Shown: positions 1 to 9,490 of the stretch, piece after piece
Position numbering within the stretch: the first letter of the stretch is position 1
Layout: the number at the start of each line of letters is the position of its first letter
Source: Rhizophagus prolifer
Lineage: Eukaryota > Glomeromycota > Glomeromycetes > Glomerales > Glomeraceae
Assembly (NCBI GenBank): GCA_019425655.1
Contig: NQWY01025046.1
Location: forward strand, 1 to 64,000
Reading direction: 5' to 3'
Length of the DNA: 64,000 nt
Made by a program: the position numbers and the translations under genes
The notes under the pieces: generated by a model
The model's input: the letters and a program-made list of their open reading frames with translations, nothing else
What the model was told of the DNA's origin: nothing
The model's database searches: none

Positions 1-102
1 TTTTTTTTCCTTACTTGGTTGTTATATCTTATGTCAATGAACTTTGTTCTTTTCGCTTCCTCAGGAATCTTAATCTGTCATCTTGTTCCTGATTTGCGAG
101 TG

Positions 103-134
103 CAAAAGTAAAAAGTTTTTTCCAAACTACCAAA
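103..134 (-). promoter_or_regulatory. Leftward promoter, most downstream of three in tandem
   Basis: On the minus strand the -7 element reads TACTTTTG (103-110) and a -33 TTTG lies at 131-134, a spacer of 20. Both match the known Bacteroidota consensus TTG-N19..21-TAnnTTTG. It is the last of three tandem promoters that fire out of the left edge. No gene in this window is served by them. Confidence 0.65.
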
Positions 135-228
135 ACTTTTTTGAAGTTTTTTTTCGTAACCTCGAATCCGTTTCCGTTATGTTTTTCAACTATCTCCTGC
201 GCTCCCAACATCTCTCGATTCGGGACTG

Positions 229-259
229 CAAAGATAGACAAACTTTTTATTACAGCAAA
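229..259 (-). promoter_or_regulatory. Leftward promoter, middle of three in tandem
   Basis: The minus-strand -7 element TATCTTTG lies at 229-236 and a -33 TTTG at 256-259, with a spacer of 19. The stretch just downstream (190-228) shares CTCCTGCGCT and TCTCTCG with the same position of the third promoter, so the promoter units look duplicated. Confidence 0.7.
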
Positions 260-362
260 TTTTCTGGAATGTTTTTTTAACCTGCTTCTAAAAACATATT
301 AACCAAACCATCACACTATCTTACTGCTCTCCTGCGCTACCAATTCTCTCGTTTTGGTTCTG

Positions 363-395
363 CAAATGTATGGTGAATATGTAACAACTTGCAAA
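363..395 (-). promoter_or_regulatory. Leftward promoter, most upstream of three in tandem
   Basis: The minus-strand -7 element TACATTTG lies at 363-370 and a -33 TTTG at 392-395, spacer 21. Three well-formed promoters spaced 126 and 134 bp apart and facing the same way are typical of a very strongly expressed stable-RNA operon. I infer an rRNA operon beginning just left of position 1. Confidence 0.65.
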
Positions 396-783
396 TCGAA
401 TTAACAATAAATTTATAATTGTGTAAAACTTGCTTAATTAAACTGCTGTGGTAGAAGGTTCTAAAGACATTTTAAAGTTATCCACATTATGTTAAATAGA
501 TTACTGTTTCGTGAAATATTATTATGAACATGCATGTGCGGCAGGGATAGAAGCGGTTATCCTTTTGCTTTTTTTGTGGAACGGTCGCTCTGGTTGAATG
601 TGTCATCAACTTCTATATTATAATAGTATGGTGAAACTATGACCTGAAAAAGCAAAAGATATGAGCGAATAGCCCGGTGACAAAATAGCCCGGGACATGA
701 TTTGGCTTTTGGCAGCCGCCCAAATTTGCTTTTAGAACCTTAATGGGTTGTTGATATCTATTGATGATATAGATATCTGGAAA
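396..783. other. Intergenic region, no gene
   Basis: This 390-base stretch has no convincing open frame. 396-540 is AT-rich with nothing recognisable. 541-694 holds a copy of dispersed repeat family A. 695-783 is the 3' flank of the leftward VanZ-like gene. Confidence 0.6.
541..694 (+). repeat. Dispersed intergenic repeat A, copy 1
   Basis: The element begins GCAGGGATAGAAGCGG and continues into TATCCTTTTGCTTTTT, which is complementary to AAAAAGCAAAAGATA about 85 bases later (645-661), so a long hairpin can form. After the hairpin come GAGCG and a short CCCGG/CCGGG stem (673-693). The same plan (AGYGGA, ATCC plus T-run, loop, A-run plus GAT, AGCGGA, CCCG) recurs near 11842, 26631, 37966, 52124 and 62003. 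Confidence 0.6.
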
Positions 784-1155
784 TTAAATCCGGTTTTGAA
801 ATTTTTCATACCTATTGTATATATAGTATGAAAATGATAATCCCACTGTGTCTGCGACTGCATCTAAAACTTCGAGCGAACGACCAAGCTTCATAATGTC
901 TTGTAAAATCTCCGTTAGTAATGCGTAAGAAACGAGTATGAGAAAAAAATATAAGAATATGGTTTTGGGAAATCTTGACTTATAAAAAAATCCTAAAAGA
1001 AAGAAAATGGTAAAATGGATGAGCTTGTCCAAATGGGGGAACATAAAGGCATATTCTTTATTTTCCAAACCCGGACGCAACAGCATATAAGTAAGAAATG
1101 CCCAATAAATGGGCAATATAATCTTACTGTATTTTGTTATGATATTATCCAACAA
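784..1155 (-). CDS. VanZ-like family integral membrane protein
   Basis: A 123-residue protein with four predicted membrane helices (about 12-27, 45-60, 66-86 and 98-112). It carries the VanZ-like signature: DKLIHF near residues 43-48, then TEILQ and [14 protein letters not shown] near 80-105, with acidic residues in the last helices. VanZ lends low-level teicoplanin resistance in some Gram-positives, but most members, including the short flavobacterial ones, have no known function. Its start overlaps the end of gcvH by 11 bases, so the two are probably co-transcribed and translationally coupled. No partner for a glycopeptide-resistance role is nearby. Confidence 0.85.
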   Translation of the reverse strand: MLDNIITKYSKIILPIYWAFLTYMLLRPGLENKEYAFMFPHLDKLIHFTIFFLLGFFYKSRFPKTIFLYFFLILVSYALLTEILQDIMKLGRSLEVLDAVADTVGLSFSYYIYNRYEKFQNRI

Positions 1156-1522
1156 CTTCCTGGTATTCTTCTGCGGATAACAAGGTTGATAGATCTGCTG
1201 AATCTGAGACTTTCAATTTGATGATCCAACCTTTTCCATAAGGATCGGTATTCAGTAATTCCGGTTGATCTTCCAGGTCTGCGTTAACTTCTAAAACTGT
1301 ACCTGCTACCGGAAGATAAAGGTCGGAAACGGTTTTAACCGCTTCTACACTTCCGAATACATCGCCTTCGTTTAGATCTTCGTCAACAGTGTCAACATCT
1401 ACGAATACGATATCTCCCAACTCTCCCTGGGCATAATCTGTAATCCCGATAGTTGCTGTATCGCCTTCTACTTTGATCCACTCGTGGTCTTTGGTGTACT
1501 TTAGTTCTGATGGTGTGTTCAT
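1145..1522 (-). CDS. gcvH: Glycine cleavage system H protein
   Basis: A 125-residue lipoyl carrier of the glycine cleavage system, which shuttles the aminomethyl group between the P, T and L proteins in the cytoplasm. The whole family fold is present, and the lipoylated lysine is K63 in [16 protein letters not shown]. Length matches the family. P, T and L genes are not in the window. It follows sprA in the same direction but is separated from it by a terminator, and it has its own promoter at 1543-1573. In other Flavobacteriia gcvH also sits beside sprA (from memory), which supports the assignment. Confidence 0.97.
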   Translation of the reverse strand: MNTPSELKYTKDHEWIKVEGDTATIGITDYAQGELGDIVFVDVDTVDEDLNEGDVFGSVEAVKTVSDLYLPVAGTVLEVNADLEDQPELLNTDPYGKGWIIKLKVSDSADLSTLLSAEEYQEVVG

Positions 1523-1542
1523 TTTCTTTGATTAGGTTTTGG

Positions 1543-1573
1543 CAAATTTAATTATATAATTAGGATATAACAA
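1543..1573 (-). promoter_or_regulatory. Promoter of gcvH
   Basis: The minus strand reads TAAATTTG at 1543-1550 with TTG at 1571-1573, a spacer of 20. The -7 element lies 20 bases before the gcvH start codon and just after the sprA terminator. Confidence 0.6.
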
Positions 1574-1594
1574 TAGAATAAAAATAAATTACAA

Positions 1595-1625
1595 AAAAAG
1601 AGTAAACAAATTGTTTACTCTTTTT
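1595..1625 (-). terminator. Terminator of sprA
   Basis: A 15-base perfect inverted repeat (1595-1609 and 1611-1625, arms containing GAGTAAACAA) followed on the minus strand by a run of T. It starts 5 bases after the sprA stop codon. Confidence 0.8.
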
Positions 1626-1630
1626 GATTA

Positions 1631-4600
1631 TTAATTAGCTCCTCCAAAAGTCAGCGTTGCTGTAATACCAGCTCTGATTGTTGATAGTGGGAATGCTGTT
1701 GAAATCTTGTACTTCGTCATCATCTGATCGTAGAAAAATTTCAGGTTCAAATTCTGTGACATATTATAATCTGCCGATAACTTGAGACTGAAAATCTTTT
1801 GTCCTCCTGTTACCTGAGAATCGTCTATCAAGATATTGGTAAGTGTTGTCTTACTATCTCTCATTGATAGATCCGCTCTCATATTAAGGTCGCTCTTAAT
1901 ATCTCTTCCTTTCCCTTTATAATTAATTCTTATCTTGAGGTCTTTCAGGATATATCCGTAACCTACTACGAATTCATTTCCTAATTCTTCGGTGAGAGTT
2001 GTATTTACCAATCCTAACAGGTAAGTTCTATCTCTATTGTAGTTGAAACGGAACTGCATATTGTTTCTCATCGTTACATCGAAACCGATAAGTGGTGAGA
2101 AAGATTCTACATATCCAACCTGTGTAAATGTATAAGGATTATATCTGTTACCATTGGAATCATACGCCGTACTTGGATCTCTCAAATCCCTGTTAAAATA
2201 ATCTACACTTGATTGGATACCTGACATTGTAAATGTAGATACATAAGAATGTAAAACATCAAACTTGGAGAACTGACTATTGATTATCGGTAAATTTCTA
2301 AGACCAGAATATACCAATTTCCAGTTTGGCAAAGGAATTCCGGCTTTTGTAGGATTGCCCAGTTTTTTCGGAGACTTACCTTCAATTGCTGCCTTGAATG
2401 CAGGAATCAAAATGTAAGAGTTACTTCTGGAATAACCTGCAGTGTAACCTTCTACATCCCTGATCCCTTCATATTGCTGAGAGATGGCTAAAGCATTATC
2501 CTTTATAGCCTGATAAATAGCTGCGCCATCTTTGAAGGCTGTATTGAATGACCAGGAAGTATTGGAATAAGTAATCAACTCCGTTCCAAAAGCATCTCTA
2601 TAACCACGATAATTATTTTCTACAACATTATATCCGCCTTGAACATAGTTTCTACTATAGTTTTGTAAAACATTGAAATCAATTCTAAGATCATTTGCCG
2701 GCATAAGTTGTAGATCTCCGGTAATGCTCCTGTTATTGAGTTCAGAATAAGCATCATTCATTAATTTAGAATTGGAAACCCAGCCATTTTCAATCACTGT
2801 TCTTCTGATATCCGCCTGAGATCCCAATAAGAATCCAATTGTTGGACCTCCTAATGTTTGACCATAACCATAGAAGTTAGGTGCAGACAATAATCCAGGT
2901 AATACAATACCGTTATTCTCATTATAATTAAAATTAAACTGCTTAAATGAAGTCAATGCATAAGCCGCGGCCTGAAGTGGTGACAACTTATTCTTGAATT
3001 TATAATTCTTGAATTTGAATCTGCTATTTTTCTTGGTAAATGCAGTATTGTATACATTCCCAAGAGAATCTATCTCCTGACGACGCTTCTGCAATTTTTC
3101 ATTGATCTTTCTAAAATAATTAAACTTAGATAAGAACTTAGGAATATCAACAGTTGATGTTGCAACAATTGCATTGGTGTTCTGCGATATATTACCAAGA
3201 TTTTCGTAAGTTTTGGTATCATCGTTATAAAAATTCCTAACTGCGGTTGATCTTGCATTCCAGTTGTATTGGAATTGATAGCTTAACTCCGCATTGATAA
3301 AATCAAGATAAGGGAAATATTCAAAAGGCAGCCTGTAATTCAGTTGCGCTCTGTGGTTATACAACACCGGACGGCCGGCTCTGAAAGGATTACTGAAAAT
3401 AGAACGGTTTGTCATGGAATTAACATCCATTTGGTCATTCAATGTTTTCGTTTCGGAATTGATTTCCAACTTCAAAGACTTGGTGAAATTAAACCCTAAA
3501 CTATACTGCCAGCCAAAGAAGAAGTTTCTGTTTCGGATTGTTTCGAAATCCGAGCCTCCGTTTCCTGAAAGCAGTGCATCAACATTTCTATATTCCAGCT
3601 CATTATAATTTCTATCCAAAATTGTTCTGAAAGACAAACGTGTCGGAACCGGATTGAAATTGAATTCTTTTGCCCATCTCAGGTATTTATATGATTTGGC
3701 AGTATCGCTGATCATTTTGTCAAAAGGTTTCAAAACGTATGGCTTGAAAGTGTAATTATACTCTACATAACCTTTCAGATATTGTTTATAATTACGTTTT
3801 GTATAGATGTCACGATAAAAATCATCATTATAGATTGCCGTCACATTCAGGTTTTCTACGTCATAGAACTTTGCCTTTTTATTTGGGTTCATTCTTTCCT
3901 TTCTCATATTCACCACACCAATGCTTCTTTGTTGTGTATAAGTACGAACCACTTTTTTCAATTCATCCTGGTTTGGAGCTTTTTTAAGTTCCACATCATT
4001 ATCCAAAGGATTATATTTTGGATCAGTGATGGTTTGGGTGTAGGAATAATTTAAAGGAATTTTCATTCCTGCCTTTTCCGGCAAAAACTTATCTACATTA
4101 ACCGTTGTATTGATACTGAATGCTGAGTTTTCATCCTGAGATCTTTCAGAAGGCTTAGAATCAATTGCACCAAATCCAATAGAAGCATAAGACGCGTTGG
4201 CGTTAACCATTGCAAAATCACCCAGGTTAAAGTTCAGACTTGCATTACCTGCATAGCCTCCTTTGTTTTCTATCTCTGACAGACGTATCTCATTGACCCA
4301 AAGAACTAAATCTTTTTCAGTAGCCTTTATACCTTTTGCCGAAGCAACTTCGTTACGTACTCCAATCATAATCGTGGTAACGTTACCAATACTTGGACGG
4401 CCTTTTACATAGATTTTTTTGTCACTTTCGTTATTTCCATAATCAAGATACAAATATCTTTCATCAAATTTAACCGCATTCGGATTTGATCTCATCAGCT
4501 CATCTCTTTTCAATTTTGCATTAACAAAATTCTCTACTTCAAGATCAACATTGTTTTCAGTCGGCCAAATATCCAGCTGAGAAGTGGCATTCTTTGCAGT

Positions 4601-7600
4601 ATATTTCAAAGATGCTTCATATTCATAATAGTTATCTGTGGCATCACTACCGAAACGTATAAAGAACTTAGCATCATGGTCAAGCTCGCTGCTGTTAGAC
4701 GTTGTAGTGTTTGTCTGATTTTCTGCGTGTACAAATAACTGTAGCTTTTTATAACGGCGCATATCCAGACTTGTATTCTTGAAAACACCTTTAGATGTTC
4801 TAAGCTTAGTCGCTTTCATATACAAGGAAGATTCGTTCTGTCTTTGCGCACCAGAGTTTCCACTAAGAACCTGTCTGTCAATTCCAGGAGGCAACACATA
4901 AGGTGGCGTTCCTAATGCATTTTCTTCCAGGTTTACACTTCCTATATCAAAGTTGCTATTGTCTTCTGGCTGTGTACCTTCATTTTCACCGGTTCCGCTG
5001 GAAGCAATATTTTTAGTATATTTTCTCCAATCTGATCTTACTAAATCAAATGATCCGAATCTCAGGGTTGATGTCTGGTCAAAACCTCTCATTAATAGTC
5101 TTGCAAATCTTACATTATTAAGAATAGACGGATCAGAACCTTCCACCACTTTTGTCCCGTTAGCACCATCATAATTAGCAACCGGAATTCTATACAAATA
5201 CCATTTTACTTTGCCAGCCTGTCCGTTTTCAAACTTAACATCCACTTCCTTGATGTCAACAATTTTGCTGTCAGGCGCGCCAAGTGTCATCGCAGCAGGA
5301 GATAGATCAATGGTATATTGATTATAATTTTCTGTCTGATCAAGGTTATAATCTCTATTAAGATCCTCGGCATCAGGTGTCTGAGTTGCAACTTCCAGAG
5401 TATTGGATGCTGAGTTGCCTTCCGGTCCTCTGAAATATTTGTAACGCTCTGTCAAAGAAGATGCAAGATCTCCTTGGAATTGATTCGATAAATAGAAAAC
5501 AAAATTATCCGAAGCAGGATCCAGCTCATTAGTAACCGGATTCACAAAATTGACTCCAAATTTTTGCTGCTCTTGTGTTCCATTAAGGCCGTCATAACCT
5601 AAATCCTGTTGTGTTCTCTCGTCTCCTTCAGATGAAAAAGCATAAAGGATAGGAAACTGGCTCGGCTGTGTCCCCCAATTGGTTGTAGAGGTATTGGTCT
5701 GTGTTGTTGCTGTCGGCAATCCATTTTCGAATTGTAGCTTACCATCTTTAAGAACATCTTCAGAAACATTTCCTAATTGAAGTAACAATTTTGGATCGGT
5801 TCCCAGATTGTTTCCATCTGCTCTTGGATCCATTAACCAAAATTCGACATAATCAATATTAGATGTTATAAAGTTGGTTACAGAAATAGGTCTCATCAAT
5901 CCAGCCCATCTTTGCGATGTAGCCTCATTAGCCGGATTAACGTTATAAGGTCCTCTTTCCTGCGGATAGTAAGTGATATCGAAAGTATTCAGCAGAGTTT
6001 GTTCACCCGCAACATAATCACGGTTATTGTAAAGTTCTTTCATCTGAACTCTTCTGGACGCGTGATTGGATAATCTCTGAGCATTAATCCCATTGGGAGC
6101 AGCTCCTCCAACTCCGTAAAATCTTGGGTCAATTGTATACCATGACAATAATCCTCTGCCATTTCCACTATTCAAGTTATCATTATCTACGGATGTTGGG
6201 AATATCGGGTCATTAAGATTTTTCTCCGGACGCGACGCCAGACTCCACATTGCCGGTTCCTTCAAAGAAATTTTAGAAGTGGTCTGTTCAAAATCATCAA
6301 TATAAGATTGATCATTAATTCCTTTACTTTGTCCCGGAATCAGATAAGCACCCTCAGCTTTGAAGTTAAGGTTAGAAGGCGCTTCTGTATTTACAAACGG
6401 GATTTTGTCCGTTAATCTTGTCAGGAATGGCAATTCGTTATTGTACATCATATTGAAGCCAGCCATTGTATTGCTAACGGCTTCCTGACCATAGTTCACT
6501 TTTTGGGTCAAAGGACGCTCTGTATAGTTAACAACAGTAGCTCCTAATGTAAAGTGCTCATTAAACTTCCTCTCGAGATTCAACCCCCAAAAGCTTTTTC
6601 TTTGGGTATTGAATGTTAACTGATTTTCTAAAGAAATATTAATGGCCTGGCCAGATTGTTTTATCGTTTCATTAATGATATTAACAGTTCCCAGCATATA
6701 GTCCACCGTATAATCGACACCTTCAACCAGCTGAGCACCATTAGCCGTTACTTTTACAGAGCCTTGCGGAACGTTGATCGCACCAAGAGATATTCCTTGT
6801 CCCTGAGTTCCTTTATAACGTCCTTCGATTGTATATCGCAATGGAATTTCCGAAGGTATTGTTTTCTGTTTATCATAGATATCATTAAAAACATATGGCG
6901 TCTTGTCAGGAATATTTAGAATACTTTCCAGATAACTACCAAAAGGTTCAGTTTTGGTAAATATGATTTTCCCATTTTCTGCATCAACGGTAATTCCCTT
7001 AACAAAATCAAAAATACCATCGCCTTTCGTTCCGTCTGCATTTGTCTGTAGGTCATTATTTGCATTTAGACGATCCAGATTAAAGAGTCTTAACAAGTTG
7101 GCATCGGCCGGCATTCCATTATTGAATGAAACACCCGGCAAATAATTAACTTTTCCACCAGAGTTCGGATCTTTGAAATTAATATTCAATAAGAAATCCT
7201 GAGCCTGAATTTGATTAGTGTTAAGAGAATAAATATTTTTCATCATCAATTCCCACATTGGAGATGTAGGTCTTGTTGCTGAATTTGATTTTAAAAGTTT
7301 TGTAACAAGTACAGCATTCTCTTCAGAGAATTCACCAACTTTATAAACAGTGCTTGATCCGTTAATCGTATATGAATAAGAAACTGCTAAAAATTGTTCA
7401 TTATTCAATCTCTGATTCAATGATATATAACCTAATTGTGTATTGAATTTATATTCCGAAGTTGTCAGCTTTCTTGCCTTTGCATTCGTCATAAAATGTT
7501 CTCCGGCAACAAATGGCTCCGGCGAACCTTGAGAATTAGGAAAGGACCTACCATTTAAAGTGCTATATGCAGTATTGATATCTCGTGTAGTTCCTAATGC

Positions 7601-8758
7601 GGTAGAAACTTGTGCGTATAAATTATTAAGACCGTTATTAGGTGTTACTCCCTGAGCATCGCCCAAGTCTCTGATGCCCACAATTGGTTTCTGGGATTCC
7701 AGATTAGCTCCACCCTGATCAAGCACCCAAACTTCGATTCTTGTAATATTAATCCTTGAGCTGATTAAAGGATAATTTTCTAAAGACTTATCATAATTAT
7801 CCAGGAAATAATGTCCCATAAAATAATGCTGATTATCTTCATAATCAAAAGCATTAACTTTAAAAGTACTCATAGTTCCGCCACCTTGTGCAACTATGGT
7901 TTTCGCTTCACCCTGCTGTTGTGAAAACACCAAGGTTCCGGTTGTTTTACCCAACTGGAATTCTGTTTTGAGACCAAATAATGATTGAGAACCTCTGATC
8001 AAACTTGTAGAAAGCGGCATGCTAATATTACCAACTTCTACTCTTTTGATAATCTTGTCTTCGGGATCCTGTCCTTTTTCATTCAGACCTTTGGACTGGA
8101 GATCTTTCCAGGAACCTTTTGCCTGCCAAACCATATTCATCCGGTTTTCAAAAGCAAAACCACTTTGAGTATCGTAATTAGCTTTCAGTTGAAGGTTCTC
8201 ACCCACTTTTCCGGTAATTCCCAACTGAATCCTTTGCTGGATGTTAATCGCAAAACTGGTTCTGTTTTGTGGAAGAATCAATGGGTTATCAATCTTCTGA
8301 TAAAGGCCTCCTAAATCAAATGAGGCAAATCCCTGAGGAATCAATTCAATTTTATTACTGCCAAAAATATTTTCGAACATTTTATTTTTGATCGTAATGG
8401 CAGGAATCAGGCCTTTTTTCTTAGCATCGGTCTGATCTTTCCTTCTTCCAAGATCATTTAAAAGTGATTTCTCTTCGTAATAGGCACGAAGATTGTTTTG
8501 CATCACATAGTTTTTGTATTCTTCGAATGTCATCGCAATCGGAGCTCCAACTACAGAGTTCCCGATTTTTGGATACAAGTAATACATTCCCGTTTTGATG
8601 TCATAAAAAGCATCATAACGGATAGGATCACCAAGACTGAAATCCGTCCTGCCGGTTACCAGTGTATCGGCTGGTTTTTCCTGTGCATATGCATTTGTAA
8701 AACCGACAAATAATAAAAAAAGGAGCGTTAATTTATAAAGGTAAATATTTTTCTTCAC
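1631..8758 (-). CDS. sprA: SprA/Sov: giant outer-membrane translocon of the type IX secretion system
   Basis: A 2375-residue protein with an N-terminal signal peptide (about residues 1-25, ending AYAQ). In Flavobacterium johnsoniae the ortholog is a 36-strand beta barrel through which T9SS substrates cross the outer membrane, and it is needed for gliding. Seen here: the long alternating aromatic/polar strand pattern throughout, many TonB-receptor-like Asn/Tyr-rich loops, and a C-terminal end in TFGGAN typical of an outer-membrane barrel. Length matches the family. It lies downstream of ruvA, 42 bases away. Several cargo proteins with T9SS sorting tails are encoded in this window. I see no internal break. 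Confidence 0.97.
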   Translation of the reverse strand: MKKNIYLYKLTLLFLLFVGFTNAYAQEKPADTLVTGRTDFSLGDPIRYDAFYDIKTGMYYLYPKIGNSVVGAPIAMTFEEYKNYVMQNNLRAYYEEKSLLNDLGRRKDQTDAKKKGLIPAITIKNKMFENIFGSNKIELIPQGFASFDLGGLYQKIDNPLILPQNRTSFAINIQQRIQLGITGKVGENLQLKANYDTQSGFAFENRMNMVWQAKGSWKDLQSKGLNEKGQDPEDKIIKRVEVGNISMPLSTSLIRGSQSLFGLKTEFQLGKTTGTLVFSQQQGEAKTIVAQGGGTMSTFKVNAFDYEDNQHYFMGHYFLDNYDKSLENYPLISSRINITRIEVWVLDQGGANLESQKPIVGIRDLGDAQGVTPNNGLNNLYAQVSTALGTTRDINTAYSTLNGRSFPNSQGSPEPFVAGEHFMTNAKARKLTTSEYKFNTQLGYISLNQRLNNEQFLAVSYSYTINGSSTVYKVGEFSEENAVLVTKLLKSNSATRPTSPMWELMMKNIYSLNTNQIQAQDFLLNINFKDPNSGGKVNYLPGVSFNNGMPADANLLRLFNLDRLNANNDLQTNADGTKGDGIFDFVKGITVDAENGKIIFTKTEPFGSYLESILNIPDKTPYVFNDIYDKQKTIPSEIPLRYTIEGRYKGTQGQGISLGAINVPQGSVKVTANGAQLVEGVDYTVDYMLGTVNIINETIKQSGQAINISLENQLTFNTQRKSFWGLNLERKFNEHFTLGATVVNYTERPLTQKVNYGQEAVSNTMAGFNMMYNNELPFLTRLTDKIPFVNTEAPSNLNFKAEGAYLIPGQSKGINDQSYIDDFEQTTSKISLKEPAMWSLASRPEKNLNDPIFPTSVDNDNLNSGNGRGLLSWYTIDPRFYGVGGAAPNGINAQRLSNHASRRVQMKELYNNRDYVAGEQTLLNTFDITYYPQERGPYNVNPANEATSQRWAGLMRPISVTNFITSNIDYVEFWLMDPRADGNNLGTDPKLLLQLGNVSEDVLKDGKLQFENGLPTATTQTNTSTTNWGTQPSQFPILYAFSSEGDERTQQDLGYDGLNGTQEQQKFGVNFVNPVTNELDPASDNFVFYLSNQFQGDLASSLTERYKYFRGPEGNSASNTLEVATQTPDAEDLNRDYNLDQTENYNQYTIDLSPAAMTLGAPDSKIVDIKEVDVKFENGQAGKVKWYLYRIPVANYDGANGTKVVEGSDPSILNNVRFARLLMRGFDQTSTLRFGSFDLVRSDWRKYTKNIASSGTGENEGTQPEDNSNFDIGSVNLEENALGTPPYVLPPGIDRQVLSGNSGAQRQNESSLYMKATKLRTSKGVFKNTSLDMRRYKKLQLFVHAENQTNTTTSNSSELDHDAKFFIRFGSDATDNYYEYEASLKYTAKNATSQLDIWPTENNVDLEVENFVNAKLKRDELMRSNPNAVKFDERYLYLDYGNNESDKKIYVKGRPSIGNVTTIMIGVRNEVASAKGIKATEKDLVLWVNEIRLSEIENKGGYAGNASLNFNLGDFAMVNANASYASIGFGAIDSKPSERSQDENSAFSINTTVNVDKFLPEKAGMKIPLNYSYTQTITDPKYNPLDNDVELKKAPNQDELKKVVRTYTQQRSIGVVNMRKERMNPNKKAKFYDVENLNVTAIYNDDFYRDIYTKRNYKQYLKGYVEYNYTFKPYVLKPFDKMISDTAKSYKYLRWAKEFNFNPVPTRLSFRTILDRNYNELEYRNVDALLSGNGGSDFETIRNRNFFFGWQYSLGFNFTKSLKLEINSETKTLNDQMDVNSMTNRSIFSNPFRAGRPVLYNHRAQLNYRLPFEYFPYLDFINAELSYQFQYNWNARSTAVRNFYNDDTKTYENLGNISQNTNAIVATSTVDIPKFLSKFNYFRKINEKLQKRRQEIDSLGNVYNTAFTKKNSRFKFKNYKFKNKLSPLQAAAYALTSFKQFNFNYNENNGIVLPGLLSAPNFYGYGQTLGGPTIGFLLGSQADIRRTVIENGWVSNSKLMNDAYSELNNRSITGDLQLMPANDLRIDFNVLQNYSRNYVQGGYNVVENNYRGYRDAFGTELITYSNTSWSFNTAFKDGAAIYQAIKDNALAISQQYEGIRDVEGYTAGYSRSNSYILIPAFKAAIEGKSPKKLGNPTKAGIPLPNWKLVYSGLRNLPIINSQFSKFDVLHSYVSTFTMSGIQSSVDYFNRDLRDPSTAYDSNGNRYNPYTFTQVGYVESFSPLIGFDVTMRNNMQFRFNYNRDRTYLLGLVNTTLTEELGNEFVVGYGYILKDLKIRINYKGKGRDIKSDLNMRADLSMRDSKTTLTNILIDDSQVTGGQKIFSLKLSADYNMSQNLNLKFFYDQMMTKYKISTAFPLSTIRAGITATLTFGGAN

Positions 8759-8800
8759 TTATATTTTTTTAAGAAACTGATGATAAAAATTCATCAACTG

Positions 8801-9385
8801 TTAAATATTTTTTAAAATCTCTTTCACTAATTCTTCTACAGAAACTTCAGGATTTTGCTTCAGAATTCTATCAGCAATTTTTTCACTCACTTTCCTGGAA
8901 ATCCCTAAAACTTCTAATGCAGATAACGCTTCATTTTTGTTTTTATTGTCTGCAAAATTAGAAAGTTTCTCTTCCGAATTGCCGAAACTACCAACTTTAT
9001 CGCGTAAATCAATGATGATTCTTTCTGCTGTTTTAGCACCAATCCCTTTCACTTTCTGGATGAGTCCGCTATTGCCGGAAAGTATTGCATTAGCAGCTTC
9101 TGACAAGCTAAGCGAAGATAATAATATTAATGCAGAAACAGGCCCAACACCATTAACACTTATTAACAGATTGAACATCTCTTTTTCCTGCTTTGTAAAA
9201 AAGCCAAAAAGCAGATGAGCGTCTTCACGAATGATCTGCTGAATGTATAATAAAACTTCCGATCCTTGCGTCAGATTTTGTGATGTCTGCAGACTGATAC
9301 CAACATAATATCCAATTCCGCTAACATCAATCACAGCAAATGTTGGTGTTAGCTCCTGAACAATTCCTTTGAGTGAATAAATCAT
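8801..9385 (-). CDS. ruvA: Holliday junction branch-migration protein RuvA
   Basis: A 194-residue protein. RuvA tetramers hold four-way junctions and load the RuvB motor during recombinational repair. The N-terminal OB fold (1-62), the paired helix-hairpin-helix region (LLISVNGVGPVSAL near 73-86 and KGIGAKTAERIIIDLRDK near 112-129) and a short C-terminal RuvB-binding domain (about 148-194) are all visible. RuvB and RuvC are not in the window. It lies between maeB and sprA on the same strand and may be read together with sprA. Confidence 0.97.
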   Translation of the reverse strand: MIYSLKGIVQELTPTFAVIDVSGIGYYVGISLQTSQNLTQGSEVLLYIQQIIREDAHLLFGFFTKQEKEMFNLLISVNGVGPVSALILLSSLSLSEAANAILSGNSGLIQKVKGIGAKTAERIIIDLRDKVGSFGNSEEKLSNFADNKNKNEALSALEVLGISRKVSEKIADRILKQNPEVSVEELVKEILKNI

Positions 9386-9435
9386 CGAATTAAAAAAATT
9401 AGGGTTTTGCGAAGATATAAATTAAGTTAAAAACA

Positions 9436-9467
9436 AAAGCCATCTTAACACGTTAAAATGGCTTTTA
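9436..9467 (-). terminator. Terminator of maeB
   Basis: Arms AAAAGCCAT (9436-9444) and ATGGCTTTT (9459-9467), with a further TTAAC/GTTAA pairing inside the loop. On the minus strand it is followed by a T-rich tract. It lies 24 bases beyond the maeB stop codon. Confidence 0.8.
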
Positions 9468-9490
9468 CTTTATATTATAGATAAATAATT

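Noticed and set aside
29-280. Short frames at the left edge
   Set aside because: They run across the tandem promoters and would place coding sequence on promoter elements; no protein features.
784-1155. Glycopeptide resistance through vanZ
   Set aside because: The short VanZ-like protein has no vanHAX or other resistance neighbours and is coupled to gcvH. Family membership alone does not imply resistance.
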